Assembly: GCA_002482965.1 (NCBI GenBank)
Contig: DLGZ01000030.1
Coordinates: 1-39,984 of the forward strand
From: Verrucomicrobiaceae bacterium UBA7681
GTDB lineage: Bacteria; Verrucomicrobiota; Verrucomicrobiia; Verrucomicrobiales; Verrucomicrobiaceae
Direction: 5' to 3'
Length of the DNA: 39,984 nt
Below, piece after piece: positions 15,869 to 22,647 of the stretch. The notes beneath the pieces are model-generated. The model was not told where the DNA came from, searched no databases, and saw nothing but the letters and a program-made list of their open reading frames with translations. How positions within the stretch are numbered: the first letter of the stretch is position 1; every line of letters starts with the position of its first letter. Both the position numbers and the translations under genes were made by a program.

Positions 15869-17233
15869 ATGGCTGACATCAATTTCAAAACCCAGGAACT
15901 CGCCAACTTGTATGCCTATGGCACTACGCCATCCAGTGCCGGCGATCTGAACTACTTCCGCACCACCACCACGGACGCACTGCAAAGCGAGATCCAGGCG
16001 CTGGACATGCGCATCGCGAATTTCCAAAACGTGATCACGGATGGCGCGAAAGCCGGGAACGAAGACTTTCCGTATGACAAGGACTACCTGAAGCGGGAGT
16101 TCATGGAAGAGGTGTTCGCGATCCTGATGAAGCGCGGCAACTACCGCTCAGACACCGCGGTCGCGACCGGCCTTTTTACGACCTCTTCCGTCACCTACTC
16201 TGCAGACGGGCAGGACCTGCTGAGAAACGGCGCCTTATACCTCACCGCGAACGGTCAGACCTGGGACGGCAGCAACTTCAGCAACATGACCTATGAAGAA
16301 ATGAAGGCCGCGCTGAAGACCGGGCCCAATGAAGGCGGCACTGCCGTCTTTGACGCCTACCTGGCATGGATTGATGCCGTCTTCGCGGAAGGCAACAAGC
16401 TGAAGGACAACCCCACGACCAGCGTCAACATCGTCTCTTCCATTCCTGAGCGGACCCTGCCGAGCGCCAACAGCCCAGACGTCGTGTATGACCGCGTCGT
16501 TACCATGAACACGGGCACCAAGGACAGCGCGGGCAATACGATCTACCGATACTTCCTCGTCAAGAAGGGCGCACCGATCTCAGACGTGACCAAGGTCTCC
16601 ATCGCAGGCACGTTGAACGGCCAGACAGTGGACTCCAAGATAACCACCACGACATCGCCGGACGACAAGTCGATCTATATCGAGGTGGACAAGAATCTGG
16701 AGCCTTTGGTGAACAATGCCTACGGCTTTGAGTTTTCCACCAACAACCTATCGCCAACGATGTATCTCTATTACTACATGGAGGCACGCATCCGCATCCT
16801 GCGCGGCCAGCTCAACATGAAGGAGGCCGTCACCACGGAGATCCGTGACGACTTGGCCAAGGCGAACTCCGCCTACTCCGATCTGGAGACGCAGGCAGGC
16901 AAGACGCGCGCCCAGTCCGCCGATGGCAAGACCGTGAACCCCGACCTCAGCTATGAAACCACCAACATGGATTTCTTCGAGGCCACCAATACGAAGAAGG
17001 GGGAGACTCTCTTTGACAACACGGGCGCCGACGACCTGCACAACTACGCCAACTGGGGTGCCAGTCGCAGCGCCCTGAAGTCCTACATCGACCGCAAATC
17101 CACGCAGTCTCAGGACGCCATGCTGGACTACCAGACCACGCTGAACCGCTTCAACCAGTCCTATGAAGTGATGAGCAAGATCCAGGAAAAAATGGACGGC
17201 CTCATCAAAGGCCAGCTCCGCAACTTGGGCTGA
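15869..17233 (+). CDS. sctA: Needle tip protein, LcrV/PcrV-like
   Basis: A 454-residue protein whose place between the LcrG-like and LcrH genes and whose overall build fit the needle-tip family. It has an N-terminal helical part, a mixed alpha/beta middle, and a long helix near the C-terminus (about 410-450, ending in DGLIKGQLRNLG) that would pair with a central helix to form the tip coiled coil. LcrV caps the needle and is the platform for translocon assembly on host membrane. At 454 residues it is clearly longer than LcrV (about 326) or PcrV (about 294); the extra length is in the Thr/Ser-rich beta segment around 190-290. No cysteines are seen. The start ATG has no SD but a C/T-rich leader. 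The stop overlaps the next ATG (TGATG). Confidence 0.7.
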   Translation: MADINFKTQELANLYAYGTTPSSAGDLNYFRTTTTDALQSEIQALDMRIANFQNVITDGAKAGNEDFPYDKDYLKREFMEEVFAILMKRGNYRSDTAVATGLFTTSSVTYSADGQDLLRNGALYLTANGQTWDGSNFSNMTYEEMKAALKTGPNEGGTAVFDAYLAWIDAVFAEGNKLKDNPTTSVNIVSSIPERTLPSANSPDVVYDRVVTMNTGTKDSAGNTIYRYFLVKKGAPISDVTKVSIAGTLNGQTVDSKITTTTSPDDKSIYIEVDKNLEPLVNNAYGFEFSTNNLSPTMYLYYYMEARIRILRGQLNMKEAVTTEIRDDLAKANSAYSDLETQAGKTRAQSADGKTVNPDLSYETTNMDFFEATNTKKGETLFDNTGADDLHNYANWGASRSALKSYIDRKSTQSQDAMLDYQTTLNRFNQSYEVMSKIQEKMDGLIKGQLRNLG

Positions 17234-17805
17234 TGCACCACCACGATTTGAGTTTTGAATTTATCCAGACAATGACCACACCCTCATCAGATACTGCCAA
17301 AGCCGCCGCAGGCGGACTGCCTTTTGACTCACCCGAAGACTGGAAAAACTTCTTCGAAAAATTCGGTGCCAACGGCCGCACCTACCAGGACTTCACCAAC
17401 CTCTCCCCGCAGAGCATGGAGGTCATTTACATGCTCGGCTATAACCAGTACAATGCCGGCAAGTACGGGGAGGCAGAGCGCATCTTCCAGCTCCTGGCCA
17501 TGCTGAGCCATTTTGATCGCAGGTTCTGGACCGGACTCGCCGCCAGCCGTGAGCTGCAGAAGAAATATGACGAGGCCATCAAGGCCTATGGTTACCTGGC
17601 CATGCTGGATCTCGAAGATCCGTTTCCACCGCTCCTCATGGCCAAGTGCTTCCTCGCCGCCGGCAAGGTGGACGATGCTGAGGGCGCACTGCATGCCTGC
17701 GTCTTTGTATCGAAGAGAAAGCCTCAGCACGCGGAGATCATCCAGCAGGCGGAGGACTTGCTGGACCTGCTCAGCAAAAACAAAAAAGCGGAAGCCAAGC
17801 CATGA
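17233..17805 (+). CDS. lcrH: Class II TPR chaperone of the translocators, LcrH/SycD-like
   Basis: A 190-residue protein; an internal ATG at 17272 (MTTPSSDT) is an equally good start and would give 177 residues, close to SycD (168). After a helical N-terminus it carries three TPR units between about 60 and 165: IYMLGYNQYNAGKYGEAERIF, FWTGLAASRELQKKYDEAIKAY and LLMAKCFLAAGKVDDAEGAL. This is the standard class II chaperone layout. Such chaperones hold both pore-forming translocators soluble in the cytoplasm. The two translocator genes follow at once, the first overlapping by 4 nt (ATGA), so coupling of translation is likely. Confidence 0.88.
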   Translation: MHHHDLSFEFIQTMTTPSSDTAKAAAGGLPFDSPEDWKNFFEKFGANGRTYQDFTNLSPQSMEVIYMLGYNQYNAGKYGEAERIFQLLAMLSHFDRRFWTGLAASRELQKKYDEAIKAYGYLAMLDLEDPFPPLLMAKCFLAAGKVDDAEGALHACVFVSKRKPQHAEIIQQAEDLLDLLSKNKKAEAKP

Positions 17806-19124
17806 ACATCAGCAACAATCCCGCCACCGTCGCAGGCTTTGATCCAGCCTCCTTGCACGACAATCTGACCGAGGTCAAAAAGACTGCCACGGACTCCATC
17901 ACCAAGGCGCTCACTTTGCTGACTACTGTGGACGCAACCGGAGTGCTGCCGCCGAAGGACGGCATCCTGCAGCTCGCCCCGCCGAAGGCGAATCTCAGCG
18001 CTGCGGATCTGACCCTGCGCATCGGCCTGCTGCAGGATGCGCTCAACGAACTGATGCAGTCGGTTTCCAAAAATGAAATTCAGGGGCGTCTTAACGATCT
18101 CAACCGGGATAACCGCGAACAGCTCGACAAGATGAATGACCAGATGAAAAGCCTGGAAAAAGAAGCCTCCAAAAAGCGCGAGGCGGACAAGAAGGTGAAC
18201 ATCTTCCAGGCCATTGCGAACTTCTTCAAAGCCATCTTTGATTTCATCTCCGCCGTGTTCACCGCCATCGCCGCCATCGGCTATGCGCTCACCGGAAACG
18301 TCGTGGCAGCCGCAGGTTTGTTTGCCGCCACGGCCGCGCTGGTGGCCTCCAGCGTGATCAACATGATCATGGCGGTGGATTCAGTGGTGAAGGCCGCAGG
18401 AGGCGGCGGATTTCTGAATGACAAGGCCATCGCTGGCATGAACAAAGCCACTGAAATTCTCGGCTACGTGGCCATGGGCGCGGCGATGGTCGGCGGCCTC
18501 GGTGCCGTGGTGGATGGCATCCGCACCGGGTCAAAACTCGCCACGACCCAGCTCGCCAACTTGGGAATGAAGGAGAGCGCGAAGGGGGTGCTCATGAACG
18601 CGGCCAAGGAGGCCTTCATGGAGTTTGCCACCCAGGTGCCGACCAAGGCCGCACAGGAGCTGGCCGAGCAGACGGCGAAGACCCTGATGTATGAGTCGGT
18701 CAAAAACTGTCTGAAAACGACGGCAACGCAGGAGATGAAGGAGATCGCCAAGCAGGTGATCAAGGACGCGGTGAAGGAAAGCATCAAGTCCTCCATGCGG
18801 CTCGTGATGGAGCTGACCGCGAGGCAGGCCATCACCAGCGGCATCATCCAAGGCTCCGCGCAGATCACCCAGGGGGTAGCGGGGGTGCTGGTGGCAGACA
18901 TTCGTGAAGACGCTGCGGCAGAGCGGCGCAAGGCCGATGAAGCCGAGGCGCAGGCCAAGGCCATCCAGGCGATGATCGAGATGCTGCGCAAGACGATTGA
19001 ACAGCTTCAGGACGACCTGCAGAACATGCTCGAGTCCTCCATGGAGACGATCTCCGCCATCTTCAATGCCGCTGATGAGTCGGCCAGTTCCATGAAGGAC
19101 CTGATGCACTTCCAGGCGGCATAA
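17802..19124 (+). CDS. sctE: Major hydrophobic translocator, YopB/PopB-like
   Basis: A 440-residue protein of the size and plan of YopB (about 401). A charged coiled coil at about 90-132 (LNDLNRDNREQLDKMNDQ...) precedes a large hydrophobic region at 145-192, rich in Ala, Gly and Ile, and a second hydrophobic segment at about 217-240. The C-terminal third is helical, with another coiled coil near 375-415 (AERRKADEAEAQAKAI). In this family the two hydrophobic segments insert into the host membrane and, with the YopD-type partner, form the translocation pore. Expected client of the TPR chaperone encoded just before it. Confidence 0.85.
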   Translation: MNISNNPATVAGFDPASLHDNLTEVKKTATDSITKALTLLTTVDATGVLPPKDGILQLAPPKANLSAADLTLRIGLLQDALNELMQSVSKNEIQGRLNDLNRDNREQLDKMNDQMKSLEKEASKKREADKKVNIFQAIANFFKAIFDFISAVFTAIAAIGYALTGNVVAAAGLFAATAALVASSVINMIMAVDSVVKAAGGGGFLNDKAIAGMNKATEILGYVAMGAAMVGGLGAVVDGIRTGSKLATTQLANLGMKESAKGVLMNAAKEAFMEFATQVPTKAAQELAEQTAKTLMYESVKNCLKTTATQEMKEIAKQVIKDAVKESIKSSMRLVMELTARQAITSGIIQGSAQITQGVAGVLVADIREDAAAERRKADEAEAQAKAIQAMIEMLRKTIEQLQDDLQNMLESSMETISAIFNAADESASSMKDLMHFQAA

Positions 19125-19147
19125 ACACAGACCCACTACCTTTTATC

Positions 19148-20164
19148 ATGAACGTTTCATTCAGCATTTCACCGCCCAGCATCAGCGCACCGCAGATCAG
19201 CGGCAGCACCCCAGCGCAGCAGACAGGCCAGACGGACAAGTCCCTCACCATCAGCATCACCAGCGGTTCAGACAGCAGCGCCCCGGTGCCCCCAACCGCC
19301 ATCACGCTCAGTTATCCACTGATCGGGCCGGAGGACATCGCGCTCAATGAAGTGACACAGGAGCTCAAGAACCTTGATCTAGGGGCGCTCAAGACTTCCA
19401 ATCTCACCGCAGCCGTGCTGCTGCTCAGCCAGCAGATTGGCGATCTCGGCGCTGCGATCACTCAGGGAGGCAAGGAATACGTGAAGCAGAATGCTGCGGC
19501 GCTGACCGATTCCTTCACCAAGGCAGAAGCTCAGGCCGGCAAGGCGGAGACGCAGCTCTTTGACATGCTCAACAGCAGCACTTATCCGGACTTTAAACAG
19601 TTCCTGGGCAAGATGCTCATCGCCGCGCAGGAGCTGCGCCAGCTCGCCTCCGAGGCGAAGCACCACATGGTCATGGCGCAGTATGACAACGTGCTTGATC
19701 AGGCGAAGGAGATGCAGGTGGCCGCGCAGAAAAACTTTGATTCCACGATGAAGGAGCTCGAGGCCGCGCGCACGGACGCCATTGGCAAGATCATCTCCGG
19801 AGCGCTCACGGTCGTCACCACGGTCGGCGGCGGCGTGATCGGTGGGCGAACGGCGAGCGTGGGTGTGCTGGGCGGCGCGCAGCTTGGCAGCGGCCTCGGC
19901 GGTGCCTTGGGGCAAATCGTTTCGGGCGGCACTGATCTGGCAGCCGGGAAAATGCGGGAAGATGCAGCCGCCTTGAAACTGGAGGCCGACATGGCCGGTG
20001 TGACCCAGAAGAAATTCGAGGCCACGCAGAAGCTTCTGCAGGCGGCGGAGAACGTCACCGACGATCTGATGAACATCAGCAAGACGTTGTCTGACATGGT
20101 GCTGAAGCTCTACCAGGACTTCCTCTCCAACCAGAACCAGATCGTGCAGCGATCGAACATCTGA
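19148..20164 (+). CDS. sctB: Minor translocator, YopD/PopD-like
   Basis: A 338-residue protein with one Gly-rich hydrophobic region (about 212-257; IGKIISGALTVVTTVGGGVIGG...), flanked by helical segments, and a C-terminal amphipathic helix. This is the plan of YopD (306) and PopD (295). The N-terminal 55 residues are Ser/Pro/Ile-rich and disordered, as expected for a T3SS export signal. It follows sctE by 23 nt and is the last gene before the 126-nt gap in front of sctW. The product should complete the translocon with SctE. In Yersinia YopD also acts with LcrH as a post-transcriptional repressor; nothing in the sequence tells whether that holds here. Confidence 0.82.
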   Translation: MNVSFSISPPSISAPQISGSTPAQQTGQTDKSLTISITSGSDSSAPVPPTAITLSYPLIGPEDIALNEVTQELKNLDLGALKTSNLTAAVLLLSQQIGDLGAAITQGGKEYVKQNAAALTDSFTKAEAQAGKAETQLFDMLNSSTYPDFKQFLGKMLIAAQELRQLASEAKHHMVMAQYDNVLDQAKEMQVAAQKNFDSTMKELEAARTDAIGKIISGALTVVTTVGGGVIGGRTASVGVLGGAQLGSGLGGALGQIVSGGTDLAAGKMREDAAALKLEADMAGVTQKKFEATQKLLQAAENVTDDLMNISKTLSDMVLKLYQDFLSNQNQIVQRSNI

Positions 20165-20169
20165 AATGT

Positions 20170-20198
20170 TTTACGGCAATTCGCAGGAGCCCTGTAAT
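20170..20198 (+). promoter_or_regulatory. Candidate sigma-70-type promoter ahead of sctW
   Basis: TTTACG (20170-20175), a 17-nt spacer and TGTAAT (20193-20198) match the -35/-10 consensus at four and five of six positions. The site lies in the largest gap of the plus-strand run and would start a transcript for the gatekeeper operon with a leader of roughly 85 nt. Confidence 0.35.
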
Positions 20199-20260
20199 GG
20201 CACCCATCCCGGCCGGTTAAGCACCGGGGACATGACTGCCTCCCGCCACGAACTTCATTC

Positions 20261-20289
20261 CCTCCTGCACCGCAGGCAGGAGGTGCAGG
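20261..20289 (+). promoter_or_regulatory. Hairpin that would sequester the sctW ribosome-binding site
   Basis: CCTCCTGC (20261-20268) can pair with GCAGGAGG (20276-20283) over a 7-nt loop, an 8-bp perfect stem that buries the strong SD AGGAGG (20278-20283), 7 nt before the sctW ATG. A competing 8-bp stem pairs CCTGCACC (20264-20271) with GGTGCAGG (20282-20289). The two structures exclude each other, so a switch or thermometer-like control of SctW translation is conceivable. Confidence 0.45.
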
Positions 20290-20290
20290 C

Positions 20291-21181
20291 ATGAGCGCTG
20301 TAAGCAATGACATACGCGCTTTGGTCAGCTCCTTCTCCAGCAAGGAAGGGCTGGATGCCACGCTCGCTGAAGCCCAGCGCCAGGAAGGCAACTTCAAGGG
20401 GCAGACCGTGGTCGTCGAGGATGCCAGCACGGCGCTCGCGAACGCGGCTGAAGAGATGACTTTTGCCGCGTCCGAAAAAGTGGAGAAGAAGCTCTCCGAG
20501 CGCAAGGCTGGCAGCAAGGAGGCGCTCAAGCTCAACGCTGACCAACTCGCGGACAAATACGTCAACATGATGGGGGACTCGCAGCCTCCCCACAAGCTGC
20601 ATGAGTTTCTCGACTCTCTGAAAAAGAAGGGTGACAAGGCCACGGAGGAAGATGTGCGCGACCTGCTGAAGCGCGAGTTCAGCGATGTCTCCGAGCAGTA
20701 TGCGGCGCTGGCCTTTGCCGAAGAGGCGCTGCAAAACGAAGGCGGCCATGAGAAGCTGCTGGGCACCGTCTCCTCGGTGAAAGACACGCTGCTGCAGGAG
20801 GCCGGTCCCGCCATCCGCGCCGGACTTAACATTGCGGTGGACGTGCTCAAGTTTGCCAGCCAGGGGCTGGAGCAGCTCGACAAGCTGCGCGAGCTGTACC
20901 GCTACGCCGTTCTGGGGCGGGAGACCGTCTCGGAAATGTACCAGGCCATCATGCAGCGCTACGGCGAGACCCGCTTCCCGCAGGCGCTTGATTTCCTCAT
21001 TCAGGCCGCAGGCAATGATCTGGATGCACACGGTCTTGGCCCGTCCATGGCCCCGGCCCATCTCGAGACTGCGGTCAACAACATCAATTACGTCCAGCAG
21101 ATGGGAAACCTCTACCGCGTGCTGGCAGATCTTGTCGAAAAGGTCCGCCCCAGCCCGTCACCTTTTTCCGCGAATGGATGA
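20291..21181 (+). CDS. sctW: Gatekeeper of secretion, YopN/PopN-like (HrpJ family)
   Basis: A 296-residue protein, almost the length of YopN (293), all-helical after a disordered N-terminus that would hold the secretion signal and chaperone-binding segment (about 1-80). Typical pieces include LADKYVNMMGD, EEDVRDLLKREFSDVSEQYAALAFAEEAL and LRELYRYAVLGRETVSEMYQAIMQRYG. SctW with TyeA plugs the export gate and stops effector secretion until host contact. TyeA, its partner, is encoded as a separate gene overlapping by 8 nt, and the SycN-like and YscB-like chaperones are encoded nearby, exactly as in Yersinia. Translation should depend on a strong AGGAGG site inside a possible hairpin. Confidence 0.87.
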   Translation: MSAVSNDIRALVSSFSSKEGLDATLAEAQRQEGNFKGQTVVVEDASTALANAAEEMTFAASEKVEKKLSERKAGSKEALKLNADQLADKYVNMMGDSQPPHKLHEFLDSLKKKGDKATEEDVRDLLKREFSDVSEQYAALAFAEEALQNEGGHEKLLGTVSSVKDTLLQEAGPAIRAGLNIAVDVLKFASQGLEQLDKLRELYRYAVLGRETVSEMYQAIMQRYGETRFPQALDFLIQAAGNDLDAHGLGPSMAPAHLETAVNNINYVQQMGNLYRVLADLVEKVRPSPSPFSANG

Positions 21182-21446
21182 TGTTTACACAGCCCATGAC
21201 CTCATGCGGGAGCTGCTGGAGATGACCACGCAGCGCTGGGTCGATCCTGACCGCTTCATCCAAATCACCAACAAAATTGGCGTCCGAAATCCTGAAATGC
21301 GCATCTACTTCCTCACCCAGCTTCGCGAGAAAGTGCGGCAGATCCCGCTCAAGCTCTACCCGGTGCCAGACATCCGCGAGAAGATGCTGGACGCTCTGCA
21401 GCAGGCCATGGACGCCGAGATCTCACGTGAGGAGGCCGTGGCATGA
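21174..21446 (+). CDS. tyeA: TyeA-like gatekeeper partner
   Basis: A 90-residue helical protein (TyeA of Yersinia has 92), starting at the ATG at 21174 (MDDVYTAHDL) within a longer non-coding extension of the same frame. Motifs include LLEMTTQRWVDPDRFIQITNKIG and RIYFLTQLREKVRQIPLKLYP, which fit the TyeA pattern. TyeA binds the C-terminal part of YopN and holds it on the export gate. The gene overlaps sctW by 8 nt in the +1 frame relative to it, and its stop overlaps the next start (ATGA). Confidence 0.83.
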   Translation: MDDVYTAHDLMRELLEMTTQRWVDPDRFIQITNKIGVRNPEMRIYFLTQLREKVRQIPLKLYPVPDIREKMLDALQQAMDAEISREEAVA

Positions 21447-21850
21447 GCATCACGTTGCAGGATGACATCATCGACCAGTTTGGCCGATCCATCGGCATGC
21501 AAGGGCTGCGCCTGCGCGATGACGGTGCGCTGCGGCTGGACATGCAGCAGCTCGGCAGCCTGGCCTTTGAGCTGGTGGGAGAGCACCGGGACGACGTGGC
21601 CGTGAGCCTGACCCGGCGTGTGGAAATGACGGATGACAGCGCTACGGAGCGCATTCTGGAGCTGTGCCACTACCGCGCCCCGGCTCCGTTTCCAGTGCGT
21701 GCCGGGCTCACCCAGGCAGGCCACTTGATCTTCGCCGTCCGTTTGGAAACCTCCGAGTTCACACTCCCGGGACTGCACCAGGCGCTGGATCTTCTCACCC
21801 GTCTTCATGACCAGAGCGCCAGCTTTGTACGCCCGGCCCGTCTTTCATGA
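21443..21850 (+). CDS. sycN: SycN-like chaperone of the gatekeeper
   Basis: A 135-residue class I chaperone-like protein (SycN has 123) with strands ALRLDMQQLGSLAFELVGE and DDVAVSLTRRVEM and a later strand LIFAVRLETSEF, ending in a helix that would complete the dimer fold. SycN pairs with YscB to bind YopN and guide it to the secretion apparatus. The position directly after tyeA is as in Yersinia and Pseudomonas (Pcr2). A clear SD (AGGAGG, 21430-21435) lies 7 nt before the ATG, inside tyeA; both ends overlap neighbours by 4 nt. Confidence 0.75.
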   Translation: MSITLQDDIIDQFGRSIGMQGLRLRDDGALRLDMQQLGSLAFELVGEHRDDVAVSLTRRVEMTDDSATERILELCHYRAPAPFPVRAGLTQAGHLIFAVRLETSEFTLPGLHQALDLLTRLHDQSASFVRPARLS

Positions 21851-22245
21851 CCCAGCTTCTTCCAGAGTCTTTCCGGCCACGTCTTGGACTCGCCTCCATC
21901 GAGATCGCGGATGAGCCGACGGCGCCGCTGCTGCCAGAGGACTCGCGCCTGCAGCCGATTGATGCCGGGGTGGAGCGGCAGCTTGAGGCGATGCTTCAGG
22001 CGGAAACGTTTGAGAAGGTGGTGCTGGATGCGCTGCGCCCGCGTGTGCAGGACCAGTCCATCCTGCATCCCAGCATCTACCATCCGCTGCGCGAAGAAGT
22101 GCTGGCCAGCCTGCAAAGCACCCTGCGCCAGGAATCCGATCCTGAAGCCATCAAGGCTCTACGAGAGGGGATGGATCTGCTGCAGCACCTGGGTGCCGTG
22201 CATGAACTCGGGGAGCAGTACCGCTACGCACTGCTGAAGGGCTGA
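21847..22245 (+). CDS. sctX: Early export substrate YscX-like
   Basis: A 132-residue protein matching YscX (122) in size and place. The C-terminal half carries the family-like ILHPSIYHPLREEVLASLQ and MDLLQHLGAVHELGEQYRYALLKG, which forms the part bound by the chaperone SctY and by SctV. SctX occurs only in injectisomes of the Ysc/Psc type and is needed for export of needle components, so it supports assigning this system to that family. Confidence 0.8.
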   Translation: MTQLLPESFRPRLGLASIEIADEPTAPLLPEDSRLQPIDAGVERQLEAMLQAETFEKVVLDALRPRVQDQSILHPSIYHPLREEVLASLQSTLRQESDPEAIKALREGMDLLQHLGAVHELGEQYRYALLKG

Positions 22246-22252
22246 CACGACC

Positions 22253-22642
22253 ATGGAAGAAACTCACATGCCAGTCTCCCCATCGCCAGCCGCGCCTCAG
22301 CGCACGCCGCTCGTGCTTTCCCCACGCCAGCGCGACTGGCTGCTGCTGGTGTCTTATCTTCATCTAGAGCAGCGCAAGGCGGACAAGGCATGTGCCCTGC
22401 TGCGCCTGGCCTACCACGCTTTCCCCGAAGACCCTGAGGTGCAGCGCTGCCTGGCCCTGGCGGAGCTGCTGGGCGGATCTCCCGTGGCATCCGCACGCGC
22501 TGCCACGCGCGCCTTCAAGCAGGCCACCGGTGCGCTGCGCATCCCGGTGGGGCTCGTCTTTGCCAAGGCCCTGTGGGAGCAGGGGAAACATGAAGCGGCG
22601 AGGGACTTTCTCGCATCGCTGCTCACCGACACTCAAAGCTGA
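22253..22642 (+). CDS. sctY: YscY-like TPR chaperone of SctX
   Basis: A 129-residue TPR-type protein (YscY has 114). After a Pro-rich N-terminus it has LSPRQRDWLLLVSYLHLEQRKADKACALLRLAYHAFP and a second repeat around VQRCLALAELLGG, then helices to the end. SctY holds SctX in the cytoplasm and takes part in contact with the SctV nonamer. A second ATG five codons in (22268) may be the real start. The next gene, sctV, begins 5 nt after its stop. Confidence 0.8.
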   Translation: MEETHMPVSPSPAAPQRTPLVLSPRQRDWLLLVSYLHLEQRKADKACALLRLAYHAFPEDPEVQRCLALAELLGGSPVASARAATRAFKQATGALRIPVGLVFAKALWEQGKHEAARDFLASLLTDTQS

Positions 22643-22647
22643 CCCTC

